DNA of 64,000 bases from Phalacrocorax aristotelis (GCF_949628215.1 NC_134277.1:26611179-26675178), one strand, 5' to 3'. Counted from the first letter of the stretch, positions 34,000-46,259 are shown. Notes: a model not told the origin generated them from the letters alone. Numbers and translations: made by a program.

Positions 34000-36900
34000 C
34001 CTGTCCAATAGCACAGGAATGATGTCACATCTCATGAACGTGTATGTGGAGTGCAATCACTCAATTTTTTTTTCATCTTCAATCATGGATGCATTCATGT
34101 GGGGCTGGTCCCAGGTTGGTAAGTTCCTTTCAAAAATATTTGGATGCAACATTATATAAATAGAGCTAAACTGCTCCCCATGGCTCAGTATCTTTTCACC
34201 ATGTTCCCCAATGCTAGCACTTCTAGATCAAACAAGAGAAAAGTTAATTTAGAGCTGCCAGCATGGTGAGAAAAATTACAAAGATAATTTAGAACTCCAA
34301 ATTAAATTGAAACTAGGAAGAACAGCTGTGGTACTTGTCCCACAGTATGTATACTATATATGCATATGATATATGTATATATACAAATATACACACTGCA
34401 AATTATATTGGATATCATGCAAAGAAAGTTAAGTGTAAACATTTCAGAAAAAAACTCTGCACTTTACACCCAATTGGTTTGTTTCAGCAGTCTTACATTC
34501 ATTTCAGAGGAAAGGCTGTATGCTTCTGATGTTTACAACATGGAGAAAGGGTAGCTCAAACTGTGTTAGAAATGGACTTGTCCTTTTCACTTGGCCATAC
34601 AACAGGGATGTGAGTAGTTACCTGAGCAATGTAAAGTTGTTTCCTACCTTTGCTGCCTAAGCCTTCACTTCTTTTGGAGATAGGCAGAAGAGTCCAGACA
34701 AAAAAAAAAGGTATGGTAAAAAAAGGAAGGAGAGAGAATATGGCTTGATTTCCAGAAGGAAGATATACTCTGGAGAAACAGTAAAAGATGCTTATTATAG
34801 GAAATACTTATTTTTGGCTACGTGGATTAAACTTAGGATTTAGCTATTTAAACACTTGAATTATCATGGCTATTAAATAGTAGTCTGTGGGTGACTTACA
34901 ACTATTGAATCTATCTCAAATGATTTCCTACTCCATTTTTCAAGACCTGCAAAGACAGATTCCCATTATGTTCCAGTCTATCCCAGTATGTCACTTTTAC
35001 TGATACTTTTGGTTTGTTGTTGGTTGTTTTTTTTGTTTTCTGAGGTATAGTTTGAATCCTTCCTGTGGTATGTTTTTACTTTCACTCCATGCCCACCTTG
35101 AACCTGGAGAACATTTTACTACCTTCATTTTTATCAGCCTCTTTGCATCAGCCTTTTATCTATTAGAAGACAGCATGTCCTCACATTCTTTTTTCTAGAG
35201 AATCTCTATTTGTTCTGTCTGACCTTATAAGCCCTACAGTCCCTGCTCTGGTGGCACATCTTGAGAGTCTTTGGCCCAGGGAGTATTCCTGTAGGAAGTA
35301 CAATCCCCTTCAGACGTAGAACTGAGGGACTTTGCACACCCCTGTGCACACCTTTTCTGTGGCTCAATCAGCTGGTGTGATTGCTAGTCTGCATGCCAGC
35401 AGCTGACCTTGTTTTTTCCCTTCCCTTCCCTTCCCCCTTGTGTGCTTTTTTGTTCCATTGAGCTTCTTTCCCTCAAGCGTCATGCCTCTCCATATCTGCC
35501 TCTTGTCCCATCACCTTCTGGTATCTGTTTCTCAGTTCTTTTTCCCTCTTGCCTAGTCTAGACCCTGCCACTGTTCTCAACCTAAATCTTAGCAGCCATG
35601 CCCCAGTCTGTTTCCCCTAAGACTTCCCTAGTGGAAATTTTCCTTTCTGTCACCAGTTGTCAAGCCCTCTCCATGTTCTGTATTTCTAGCTCTGATTTTA
35701 GATAGACAAGGATCCTCAGTACTCCCAATTTTCCCCCCTCAAACTGATTTTTGCAGGCCTCATGCTCCACCAGGAGAGGACTCCTCAGCTCCTGTTCCTA
35801 CACAGTTCACAGTCCACAAATGCTGCTTGGGCGCAGCGGGGACCCAGCCTGGCTGCACCATCAGCGCACTGGGGGGAGTTGCTGAGATAGTATCACTATA
35901 GCTTGTGAAAGTCAAACAGCTTCCTGGGCCTCCCTGCCTCTCCTGCTTCCTGCAGACCTGGCTTTGGCTCTTGTACAACCAGGTTGTCTCCTCCAGGTTT
36001 CTAGACTCAGCACTGAGGACAGGGCTGAGCTCTTGGCTTTGACTTGGCCCATCACGGCCCAGACCTGCAACTTCTGGGGCTGTCACCTGTGTATAGACTC
36101 TGCTGTTAAGCTCAAGTTTGCATATGCCATAAATGGCAGTTTTTTCAGGCCTCACAAGCAGGTAAAATTAAGCTAATGCAGACAAATGTCCCCTCACTTC
36201 TACCTTTTTTTCTCCTACCAGAGTAAACCTTTTTTTAAACACCACTCCAAAGAATTCCTGAGTGTGCTGGAAAAAGCTGGTAGAGTTGTTTCACACAGGC
36301 AATGCAGCATATTTTTTTCTTGACCTCACACTTGGAAGCTACTGAGCCTTTGGCTTTAATTAATGTCTGAGGCAGATATTTGGCATGGGAGAGCTTAGTT
36401 TTCAAAATACAAAGATTAACAAAGTTATGAGCCATGAAAAAAATGGTCTTAATAAGTAATGGAAAATAGGAAGTCCTTGTAAAAAGCAATTCTGTCAGCC
36501 TTTGTGTGTGATACTTGTCAGCAAATACAGTTCCACAGTGTGCAATTAAAGGTTTTATCAAATATCTGTATTTATTAAGGACTACTGCTGATAAAAGTAC
36601 AATTTTATAACAAACAGCCTGATATGTACAATAAAATATGTATTTCTGTAAACTCACACAGGCATGAAGTGCAGTGTCTAGCATGTAATGCACTCACTGT
36701 ACCAGATCCCAAGGGTTATTAGTAAATGTACACACGTTGCAGGCAAAAAGTCTCAACTTGGGGAGTTTTACTTAATTTATTGCCAATTAACATAAATATT
36801 TAATTACTGATTGGGGTATTGAGAAACCAAGAAGACAAACAACTAAGCAAACACTTAGGGAAATGCCTTTCTTCCCCTTTTAGCTTCAGTGCAACACCTC

Positions 36901-39062
36901 TCCTTCCCCCTTCCTAGCTGCAGCTCCCCTTGTTTTCACTTCTGCTCAGTCCTTTCCAATCCTCATGCCAAGGTGACGGGCCCGCAGCAGAGGAGGTAGG
37001 TCTCAGTGTGTAGCGGTTTATTTTTGCCACTCCTTGCTTCTGATTCGTTTCTTCTGATTCTCTGCTGCTCCTTCCTTCTTGTTTCCTCTGCCCAGGCATG
37101 GGTCACCCATGGGCTGCAGTTCCTCAGGGGTGTCCCTGCCCTGGTGTGGGTCGCTCCTTTGCAGAAGTGTGCCTCCAGCCATGCCCCAACAACGTCCCTC
37201 TCCCTCCAACACCATCTCCTCCACCGTTTCTCCTGCCCAACACAGCTGCTGCTTTTCTTAAACTTGTCTGATAGTGGAGGTTTGATAGGCAATGGGGTGC
37301 TCACACCAGTGCTGGAACTGGCTGCAATGGGCCCAGGGTGGCTCATGGCCTCCCACCATGAGGCAGCCTGCAGCCGCCTGCCACCGCACCCTGCTGGGTG
37401 TGCCCGATGTGCCACCCTACACGGCTCAGTGGAGTTCCAGCACATTAAAATATTCACAGTTCCAAGAAGATGTGACTGACTGAGATGAAGACTGAAGTCT
37501 TCAACTGCCATGAAAACATGGCAAATTATCTTTATTTGGAAGGGTAAATACTTTAGTAATGGATAAATTGTATGGTCATATCCTGAGGGCTAACTAGAAC
37601 AAATAATGTATTATCATGAAAATTGATCCTATAGCACTCTATCTGAAATAGAAATATACTGTTAGAGACAAAGTGGATACAGGTTAAAATGAAGTGCATT
37701 CTTGCCAAGAGAAATATATTTTGGCTAGAGTTAAAAAGCAGTCTGGATTATAAAATAAAACTCCTTATCCATATTTACAACTAAAAGAAGAGCTGCACTA
37801 GAGCAGAATGGTCCCCTGCTTTACTATTTTTGTCAATTTGTTTTTACTAATCTGTTGACATGTCACTTATTTTTGCCTGCCTCCTTGCCAGACACAAAGA
37901 GCAAAGAGAGCTTGTGGGGTGATGAAAAAGCCATCCTGCAGACCTCTTTCAGGCAGTTCATTGCATTGAACTCTGGTTTTCATGAATTGTATGCATATAG
38001 AGCAAAGTGTTACAGTAGTAACTTCTTGTTTCTGGTGTTTTTCACTGATATCTTTTCCTTTTTTGGAACATTAATTGTGTCTAAACAGCAGGCAGTTTTA
38101 TACACGAGGGAGATAGTGCAATCAATGACCACTTTAAGCATTTAAATTGCCGATTTTTGCAAGGATCAGAGTTGATAAGAAATCCATCACTAGTGGAATT
38201 TATATGGAAAGGAATGACCAAACTGGATGAATTTTATATAAAGCAGAAGACCCACCACAAAAGAATAAAATCTATTTAATATAGACATCAAATGCCAACT
38301 GTGTGCTTTTACAGTACAGCAGAAAGTAGTGGTATCTTTAATAATCACATATTTAGAAATGCCCTGAGAAGGTAAAACACCAGAACTTCTGTCCTTTCAC
38401 AACATGTACAGCTTGGCTATTAATACAGGCCTATATGCAAGTGCATTACATTATTCAAGCATGAAAAATAACAACGTAGAAAACAATTCTGCTTTATAAC
38501 TGAATGGCCTTTTACATTACCTGTGTGCCAAAATGACATCAGATACAATGGAGCATCAAGAAATGTTACATGATACATGTTTTCTAACATACATTCCTTG
38601 TTCTTACATTACTTATAGAAGAGTATGAAAATTGTGGTGACACATCCTTCCTTACAGCAATGGCAAAAAAGCTAGCAAGACAGTAGGGTTCTTAAAAGTG
38701 ATGGTATTTAAAGACAACATTTTCAAAATATTCTTTTTTAGAATTCTCTCTCTTTTTTAATTTTTATATATTTTTTGGAATGATAGCTCATGTTGTTATC
38801 AACCAAAGAACTTTGGGTAGTAGTGACCAGTCTACAGGACTAACTGCACCAATATTTCAGTTTGACTGACTGTCCAAACAGCAGTTATGACAGTAGAGAG
38901 ACAATTCTGCATGGGACTAAAAGACTAACATAGTGAGGAAAGAAATATAATGGACAGCCTGAGGTTGTTATTTGCAATTGTTGACCAAAAACCAACCAAA
39001 CCAAAAAACAGTTAAAGGACAATTTTGCCTGAAAAAGCCTTGTAGCTGAGAAACTGGAATAC
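34000..39062. other. Non-coding DNA downstream of SAMD9L
   Basis: This stretch should include the SAMD9L 3' UTR just below 39063. Minus-strand AATAAA signals (TTTATT on plus) occur at 37531 and 37017, but the true end is unclear. Open frames at about 35.8-36.2 and 37.0-37.5 kb occur on both strands without motifs. No other gene is seen. Confidence 0.5.
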
Positions 39063-42000
39063 CTATTGTCTTAATGACAGGCTTTGTGTGTTGTATGCCA
39101 GGAGACCAGCAATGGAAAACGCAAGGTAAAAAGACACTCTTTCTATGTTTGGGCCATTTTTCAATAGGCATGAGGGAACAGGCTGCACTGGTATCCTAAA
39201 GGTTTCATTGCTGCCATAGTCTATGTAGATAACCTTACCCTCAGCTCTTCCATGCAAAGGAAGCAAAAGATCTTGAACAGCCTGTTCCTTCCAGATATTT
39301 CCACTCTGCCAGAGGGAATTCAGGTCCTGTTCTGAAAGTGAACGAAAAAGCTGATCAATTTTTCCTTTGTGAACAAATCTGTTCAGGCCACTGCCTTTTG
39401 CCAGATAGAAAAGGGCCACAGGCTGCCTGGAACGATGCAGGGTTCCATAGAGCTCTTTGAAAGACTCACTTAAGCGTCTAACAAAAGTTTCCATTTTCCT
39501 GGATTCTTCATTTAGTTGTTTTATATTTTGGGGCCAGAAAAACAAGGATGCTAGGAAGAAAGGCTCTACACAATGTGAGGTTGGTTCCACTTCCTGCAGA
39601 ATGTTTAGAAGCAGACTTTCCAGCTTAGAATATAAATTAGCTGTTATAGGTTTAATGCAGTTCAGAACAACATTTGCCAAAATTAAATTCTGTTTGTCTT
39701 TCAGAGTTGCTTGTGCATTCTCCTCACACAAAAATGCATATGCTTCTACTATGTCTTCTATTTCTCCGTCATCATTTCGGTGATTTCTGTGGAGGTATTC
39801 CAAAATGCCAGAAAAAGAGCCTGCTTTGGAAGCCTCCACAGTGTCCCTGTATGCTTTTATATGCTGAGACATGGGCCACTTTGAGACCTGTTGACTTTTC
39901 AGTTGCTCAAAACTGAAATCACAAAATATTTCTTTGTATTTGGTGAAACGCTCTTGAACCTTCTCATACAATTTTGCATCTACAACTTCTTTTTCATTCG
40001 TCTGTGTTTTGAAAAACACAAAGTAGTCTTCAAAGAAGTCAAATGCCCTTTTCAACCGTGATCGCAAATTACATAAAAAGCTGGTATAACGTTCAAGAAC
40101 CTTGACCATTTCACTCTCTGTGTTATCTACAGCCAAATCACTATTTCCTGAAAGATACTTTATCATATTTTTTCTACACTGTAAGTCCTTTCTGAAAAAA
40201 GGAACTTGCCAAAGGACATCAATAACATAAAGACCAGTTTCTATCTCACCCTGATAACCAGCAGTATTGTAAGTTTCAAACTTTCTTTTAAACTTTTGAT
40301 GATGTGAATATTGTTCATTGCCTGCATTTTCAGCTTGTTGCTGTGATTCTCTGAAAGCATGTGAAGCATTCTGAGCAAGCTCTAGCAAATATTCCAGTTC
40401 CTCAGCTCTCAGGACTGCACTCTTTGCTTTGTACTCTGCATAGGTTCTCAGCTTATTTTTAAAGACTTGACCTAGTGTATCTGATATGTATGAATTGTGT
40501 GGTGCTCTTTGTTTGGCTGCTTTGGCCCAGTATAAGGCAGAGTCAAATTTCCTTTCTTTAATGTAGAAGTATCTTGCTAAGGCTTGGCAAATGTAAGCAT
40601 TTTGCTCGAATCTAGCGGATGCTTGTTTTAACACACATTCTACATTACCACTCTTCTCTTCCCTATGAATGGCTTCAATTAAGGGGGAAAACAATGTGTC
40701 TGACTCATCACCATGTTCCTTGCGCTGTCTAGTAATCAGCAGGGTTTGTGTATCACGAATAAGTTTGTCTTGCTTTAATGAAGAATTATAAAATAGATCT
40801 TCTTTCAATAAATGCAATGTAATTTCACTTTTAGGCAAGTCATAGGTTAGTTTCAATTCTGTTAGGCAGTGAGATGCTATCAATGGGTGAATGATACGAA
40901 GACCTTTGTATCTTGTGTATTCATGTACCTGATCATATATTAGAATATTGGAACAAATTTTCATCTTTTCTATCAATTTATCTTTACTGCAGCCAATCTC
41001 TCGAGAATTAATTCCTAAGAATTCTTCACATAGTGATATTGAAACTGTAGATGTTCTTACATATGCGTTTAGCAGTGTCAGATAGCAAACAAGTTGTGCT
41101 TCTTTAGAGGCAGTATTCAAGTTATGCAAGGTATTTTTTACCACTTTTTTAATGTAATGTGTATCAAAGTTTTTCTTCATAATCATAAATGCATAGAAAT
41201 TGTCAGGATTTTGATGCACCTTTTCAATATATTTTAGCTTCTGATCAAAGGCCCTTTGCTCTTTTTCAGAAAGGATATGTTTTAAAGAAATACTGTTTGA
41301 GGAATTGATTCTTGAATTTTCATCAGGATTCTGAGATCTCATACAGTTTAGAATGATCACTAAAGGATTTACATATGGAATGCATTTTTCTATTATAGCT
41401 GCCTGAATTTCTTTCTGCAGAAAATAGATGCTTTCTTCCTCTTCAAAATCATCTACAAGAAGTAACACTGGTAAATAGCCTGTGTCATTGTTAGCTCCAC
41501 AGGTGAGTAAAGTTGTCAACTGTGTCCCAAAATCACTTTGTTTGTTTTTCAGAACAGCACATCTGAATTGTTTCCGAAGATCCCAAAGGATATGCATAGC
41601 TAATGTTGTCCCACCACAGCCTGGGTGGTGGTAAAGGTTGATAATTTTTACAGGTGATTGATTAGCACTGTTAAATGAAGACACAATTAGGTGTTCAAGC
41701 TTTTCATAACTGTCCCTTCTGATAAAATCTGAAGTATAATTTTCAGAAGCAAAATAGAAATTCCACCAGGATACTTTACCACCTCGATAAAAATCTTCTT
41801 CCCGCTCTTTCAGGAAATTCTTAAACTTATCCGCATCCTCCTCTATTCCTGTGTTTTTGCATTCATTTTCACAAAGTATTTCCAATGCTGCCATGGAGTC
41901 TTCTTTCTTCTTTAGAAGAACAGTAGAATGACCAACAGAGGGCAGAAGTCTTTCAGAAGAGTGTGTCATTGATTTTAATTTTATGATGGTACCATTTACC

Positions 42001-43829
42001 ATTTGCAGGGTTAAATTAGAAACACATTTGTTTGAAAATGCTTCCTCACTAATGCCTCTAGCATGCAGAAGATCTTTCCATCGCTGGTATGTACCTGCAC
42101 CAATGCAAATGCAGACAATGTATTCTAGTCCCTTTAATTCTTGGTAAAATGTCATAAAAGTCTCAGTAAGGGGATCTGCTGGATCTTCCACTGTGGAAAG
42201 CAAAAGAAACACTATTAAAAACTTTCCACTCTGCTTTACATCTTTGTGTGAAAGAAAGGAAATCATTTTTCTGACACCAGCAGCTCTGTCTCGTTGCCAT
42301 GAAGTGGGATCTAATGGTAGTTCATTATTGCCTTTGAAGTCTGATCCACCATTGCAAAAAATCCAGTTGGTCTCCTGATGCAGTTTCAGTTTTTCAGCTT
42401 CTCCAGAAGCTGAGCCCACCTTGTTTTCATAATAATCTGGGAAGTGAGGTTTGGCATTTCGATTTTTTTTGTAAGTCTTGAACACACCATTCATTTCTGA
42501 TTCAGAATCAAAGTCAAGCACAGCAAACCACTTTATTTCCTGTAAAAAGTCTAAGTGTGAAGTTTGACTTGGGTGACACTTGTTTGTTACCAAAATGTAG
42601 TAGTCATAATAAGAGCTATCTAGTGAGTCCCTGTTACCTGTGAGCAGACTAACTAGCTTTAGTCCTTCATTCATTGACTTCTTTTGCTTTAAATTATATT
42701 CTTCCTCTGCTCTTTTACGAGAATCTGCTAAAGATGTCAAGGTACCTTTAAAAGTTTCAAATTCTTGTGGTTTTTTGATATTTTTGGAACTAGCTCCATC
42801 CCGGATGAAGACAGTTTTTATCCAACGCTTACTATCATATTCATATGTGTTGGTACAGAAATATTTTGTGCCACAGTGGCAGTGGCTGGGAACAACATCT
42901 ATTTCAATGACAAACCTATGTGATGGAGTTCCATTTTGTAATAATACTTCCACAAATCTAGGCTGTCTAATGCAAGCTTTTGCAATGCTGGTGTAATTGT
43001 TGATAAAGTACTTTCCAATGAATTTATTAAAATGATCAACATATGCTTCCTTCTTGGTGACTTCTATTCCTTCAATTTCCCCATGTGGATTGTCACGTAC
43101 TCCAAAATGAATAGTGCCATTTGTGCGGGAGTTCATGCAGGCTGCAGCGAATCTAAAGACTTCATTGCTAAATTTCATCATGATATCCTCTTCTAGTGCC
43201 TTCTCTGTGTTGGTAAGTAATTTGAATTCATGTGCTGGATCAATGAGATTGAGTGGCCCTGTTTCAGGGACATTAAGAATATTATACTGTATGTATCGAG
43301 TACCATCACTGAAATTATCAAAAGGATATGGCATACACATCTTTCCAGTTGGGTGCTGGCTGCTTGACAGTGGCTTCTCTGATGCATTCTGTTCATCAGC
43401 TGGCTTCATTGCTTTTTTGTCTTCTATGAGGTCCGTCTTAGAATCATGCAGTATACTGGAATACAATGACTGATATTTCTTCTTGCACTCTTTCTTTGCA
43501 ATTTCTCCATCTTCTCCTTCGTCAAGACTCTGCTCAGTGCCTTCTTGTTCCACAGTCTGGTTTGAACCTTGAGCTAGAATGTCATGTTTTTTCAGGAAAT
43601 CTATTATTTCAAGAGCAGGCCCATGAGGTATGCCCATGTCTACAAAATCTGCTTTAGTTGCCAGTTTCAAACTAGAACCAGTCACAGCTTGTTTAAACAG
43701 GATTTCTGCATATTTCTGGTCAATCTTAACAACTTCAGTTGCCCATTGTTTGACTTCCTCTTTTGTCCACTGTTCAATATGTTGATATGAATGTGATTTC
43801 TCTTTTTTTTCAGCGTTAGTGTTTTCCAT
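39063..43829 (-). CDS. SAMD9L: Sterile alpha motif domain-containing protein 9-like (SAMD9/SAMD9L)
   Basis: A single exon encodes 1588 residues, the usual length of SAMD9 and SAMD9L. In order: a SAM domain (about 20-83, WTKEEVKQWA ... HGPALEIIDFLKKHD); a Schlafen-like AlbA_2 nuclease domain (about 165-340) with Glu201 and Asp246; a SIR2/DUF-like middle part; a P-loop NTPase with GCGGTT at 737-742 and Walker B LPVLLLVDDFEE (786-797); TPR-like repeats near 1090-1130; and a C-terminal OB-fold region. The family is cytoplasmic, interferon-induced, restricts poxviruses and cell growth, and human SAMD9 cleaves tRNA-Phe. The P-loop lacks the usual lysine, as is normal for this family. No stop or frameshift is present. 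Birds commonly carry a single gene, annotated SAMD9L; orthology to SAMD9 against SAMD9L cannot be split here. Confidence 0.97.
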   Translation of the reverse strand: MENTNAEKKEKSHSYQHIEQWTKEEVKQWATEVVKIDQKYAEILFKQAVTGSSLKLATKADFVDMGIPHGPALEIIDFLKKHDILAQGSNQTVEQEGTEQSLDEGEDGEIAKKECKKKYQSLYSSILHDSKTDLIEDKKAMKPADEQNASEKPLSSSQHPTGKMCMPYPFDNFSDGTRYIQYNILNVPETGPLNLIDPAHEFKLLTNTEKALEEDIMMKFSNEVFRFAAACMNSRTNGTIHFGVRDNPHGEIEGIEVTKKEAYVDHFNKFIGKYFINNYTSIAKACIRQPRFVEVLLQNGTPSHRFVIEIDVVPSHCHCGTKYFCTNTYEYDSKRWIKTVFIRDGASSKNIKKPQEFETFKGTLTSLADSRKRAEEEYNLKQKKSMNEGLKLVSLLTGNRDSLDSSYYDYYILVTNKCHPSQTSHLDFLQEIKWFAVLDFDSESEMNGVFKTYKKNRNAKPHFPDYYENKVGSASGEAEKLKLHQETNWIFCNGGSDFKGNNELPLDPTSWQRDRAAGVRKMISFLSHKDVKQSGKFLIVFLLLSTVEDPADPLTETFMTFYQELKGLEYIVCICIGAGTYQRWKDLLHARGISEEAFSNKCVSNLTLQMVNGTIIKLKSMTHSSERLLPSVGHSTVLLKKKEDSMAALEILCENECKNTGIEEDADKFKNFLKEREEDFYRGGKVSWWNFYFASENYTSDFIRRDSYEKLEHLIVSSFNSANQSPVKIINLYHHPGCGGTTLAMHILWDLRKQFRCAVLKNKQSDFGTQLTTLLTCGANNDTGYLPVLLLVDDFEEEESIYFLQKEIQAAIIEKCIPYVNPLVIILNCMRSQNPDENSRINSSNSISLKHILSEKEQRAFDQKLKYIEKVHQNPDNFYAFMIMKKNFDTHYIKKVVKNTLHNLNTASKEAQLVCYLTLLNAYVRTSTVSISLCEEFLGINSREIGCSKDKLIEKMKICSNILIYDQVHEYTRYKGLRIIHPLIASHCLTELKLTYDLPKSEITLHLLKEDLFYNSSLKQDKLIRDTQTLLITRQRKEHGDESDTLFSPLIEAIHREEKSGNVECVLKQASARFEQNAYICQALARYFYIKERKFDSALYWAKAAKQRAPHNSYISDTLGQVFKNKLRTYAEYKAKSAVLRAEELEYLLELAQNASHAFRESQQQAENAGNEQYSHHQKFKRKFETYNTAGYQGEIETGLYVIDVLWQVPFFRKDLQCRKNMIKYLSGNSDLAVDNTESEMVKVLERYTSFLCNLRSRLKRAFDFFEDYFVFFKTQTNEKEVVDAKLYEKVQERFTKYKEIFCDFSFEQLKSQQVSKWPMSQHIKAYRDTVEASKAGSFSGILEYLHRNHRNDDGEIEDIVEAYAFLCEENAQATLKDKQNLILANVVLNCIKPITANLYSKLESLLLNILQEVEPTSHCVEPFFLASLFFWPQNIKQLNEESRKMETFVRRLSESFKELYGTLHRSRQPVALFYLAKGSGLNRFVHKGKIDQLFRSLSEQDLNSLWQSGNIWKEQAVQDLLLPLHGRAEGKVIYIDYGSNETFRIPVQPVPSCLLKNGPNIERVSFYLAFSIAGLLAYNTQSLSLRQ

Positions 43830-43860
43830 TCTTTAAGGAAAAAAACACAAAATTGCTAAA
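43830..43860 (-). promoter_or_regulatory. SAMD9L: Splice acceptor of the SAMD9L coding exon
   Basis: On the minus strand a T-rich tract ends in CCTTAAAG followed by A and the ATG, so the coding exon starts at 43830, one base before the start codon. This matches the mammalian arrangement, where the whole reading frame lies in the last exon after non-coding exons. Confidence 0.75.
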
Positions 43861-44177
43861 CAAATTATTTATAATAGCCTATTAACTGAATAACATGTAT
43901 TTCCTTGCTATTATCAACCATTAATTTCTTCATTAATGTAATCTGCCACATGGAATACTACAATTCAATTAGGGGACATCATGGTAATGTGAAGTAAGAT
44001 CATATATAAGGCATTAGCCTTATAAAAGACAGATTTATTACAGAGTGATTTTATTTGAATCCTGTTTTTAAACCACTTCTGTAGCTGACACCACACAAAT
44101 CTTGTGACTGATACCTATTTGTGGTCATTTCAACACCTCTTTGTGGTTGTATGGGCTATCCAATAATTAAAAAAAAT

Positions 44178-45215
44178 CATGAAATCATAGAATCATAGAT
44201 CCTGAGTTGCAGGAGACCCACAAGGATCATCGAGTGCAACTGCTGACTCCACACAGGACAACCTAAAAGTTAAATCACATATCTAAGAGCATTGTCCAAA
44301 CACTTCTTGAACACTGACAGGCTTAGGGCCACGGCCACTTCCCTGGGGAGCTTGTTCCAGTGCTTGCCTACCGTCTCAGCGAATAATTTTTTCCTAATAT
44401 CCAATCTGAACTTCTCCTGATCCAGCTTTAAGCCATTCTGTCATGTTCTATCACTGGACACCAGACAGAAGAGATCAGCACCTCCCTCTCTGCTCCACCT
44501 CACAAGGAATTTGTAGACAGCAATGAGGTCACCTCTCAGCCTCCTCTTTTCTAAGCTGAACAAACCTAGTATCCTCAGCCACTCCTCATAAGTCATGCCC
44601 TCTAGTCCTTTCACTATCTTTGTTTCCTTCCATTGTAATATTTTTATATTTTATATTGTGGAGCCCAAAACTGCACACAGTACTTGAGGTGAGGGCACAC
44701 CAATGTGAGGTATAGTGGGACAATCACTTCTTTTGACCAGTTTACTATACTGTGCCTAATGCACCCCAGGATACCGTTGGCCCTTTTGGCCACCAGGGCA
44801 CATTGTTGACTCTTATTGTGCTTACCATCAACCAAAACCCCCAGATCCTGTTCTACAGGGCTGCACTCCAGCCTCTTGTCCTCCAATCTATACGTACATC
44901 CAGGATTATATTTTCCCAGGTGCAGAATCCAGCATTTGACCTCATTACATTTCATATGGTTGGTGACTGCCCAGCACTCTAATCCGTCAAGATCTATCTG
45001 TAAAGACTCTCAATCAATGGCTCCTCTTAATTTAGTATCATTGGCAAACCTGTTTAGTGTGCACTCAACTCCTGTGTCCAGGTCATTGATAAAAACATTG
45101 AAGAGAATGGGCCCTAAAATTGAGCCCTGGAGAATGCCACCAGTGACTGGCCACCAGCCAGGTGTTACCCCATTTACTACAATGCTTTGAGTCCAACCCT
45201 TCACCCATAATGTTG
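44178..45215 (-). repeat. CR1 LINE, 5' truncated, with reverse transcriptase remnant
   Basis: The 3' end lies at about 44178-44205 (ATAGAATCATAG on the plus strand). Open pieces of ORF2 on the minus strand include [18 protein letters not shown] and FAND in place of the catalytic F/YADD (45010-45204), then DLGVLVDGKHNKSQQCALVAKRANGILG and YCVQFWAPQYK (44644-44955). Stops and the changed catalytic Asp make it dead. It lies inside the inferred first intron of SAMD9L, in the same orientation as the gene. Confidence 0.92.
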
Positions 45216-45950
45216 TCTACATGTCCCAAATGGCTCTCATTAAGTTCCCAATTTGGTGAGGAAGAAAAATCATCTGCACATGTAAATCCAACCTTTTTAT
45301 TTTTACCCTTAAATGTACAGAATTAGGTACAGAATTTGCTTGAATAACACTACAAAGAGACATCAGGGTGTACTGCTGTGATTATTCAGCTGTTGCTATT
45401 GCAAGTGAAAGGAAAATCTTTTCCATATTGCCTTTTCAGTACCTTTTGCGTTCACTAAGGTTTCTCAAATTAAATGAAATCAAGTAGTTCAGCAGCATTT
45501 GTGGAGATAAGTGACAGGAAGAAGAGCATCTTACAATCCACTTGGTCTTAGTAAACATGGACTTTTTACAAAAACTTTAAAAAAAGAAGCACAATAAAAT
45601 AAAATAATTCCCCTTAATAGTGTCTAATTTTACTTTAACCTCTCCCTTCCTTTGGAAGAATTATATTCATCCAAAACTTTTACTTTATGGAATTGTACCC
45701 AGCTACAGCTGTTGCATTAGTGGTAATGGTGTCCTCCATGAACCTTTTCTTATTCGTAGCTGAGTGTTCCTAAGACAAAATGACTTCTGAGATTCTTTTC
45801 AATGAAATTTTGTTTTCTGAAGGAACACTTGGTTATCTAAGACATCCTAGTGAAATGCTTTCCTCAGTCTATTATTTGATTTCCTAAACTGTAAACTTTA
45901 ATGAGAAGCAATAATAAAGATTTCTTATAGCTAGTGCAGGAAAAGAGCTG

Positions 45951-45960
45951 TCCTACCTTT
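45951..45960 (-). promoter_or_regulatory. SAMD9L: Candidate splice donor of a SAMD9L 5' UTR exon
   Basis: The minus strand reads AAAG|GTAGGA, with the exon end at 45957. It lies about 280 bp downstream (in gene direction) of the interferon element and would pair with the acceptor at 43830, giving an intron of about 2.1 kb. This is inferred from the consensus only. Confidence 0.4.
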
Positions 45961-46233
45961 GGCCAAGCTGCCACCTGATTTAACTAATGAACTGTGACAG
46001 CAGAGAAAAAAAGTGGGGCTGCAGGCTACAGAAGCTTGCAGTTGCATTTTCCCTTAACAGACCATCCCTTTTGCTCGTAGAAAAAGAAGTAGTTTCTAGT
46101 TCTTTAAATGCCATTATGGTAACTTATTGTCAAAAACTGAGGGTGCAGGAGGAAAGAAGCTAAATGTTTTTAATCCATGACTGAAGTAGCTATCATATTC
46201 ACCAGTAACTCCACCCTGGGTATCTCAAAGCTG

Positions 46234-46251
46234 AGAAAAGAAACTGAAACT
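46234..46251. promoter_or_regulatory. SAMD9L: Interferon-stimulated response element upstream of SAMD9L
   Basis: The plus strand reads GAAAAGAAACTGAAACT, containing GAAACTGAAACT (46240-46251), a perfect GAAANNGAAA core with a third GAAA repeat in phase. ISGF3 and IRF factors bind such elements. It is 2.4 kb upstream of the SAMD9L ATG and just upstream of the candidate first exon, fitting the known interferon induction of the gene in mammals. A second IRF-like half (GAACTAGAAACTAC, minus strand) occurs near 46090-46105. Confidence 0.65.
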
Positions 46252-46259
46252 AAAGCACT

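Noticed and set aside
35760-36155. 131-codon minus-strand frame
   Set aside because: No motif, no splice context, GC slightly raised. Treated as chance.
36963-37511. Overlapping frames of 182 and 157 codons on opposite strands
   Set aside because: Both strands are open over the same bases, no family is recognisable and no conserved motif is seen, so chance is more likely.
39457-43790. Plus-strand open frames across SAMD9L
   Set aside because: They are antisense shadows of the 1588-codon SAMD9L frame.
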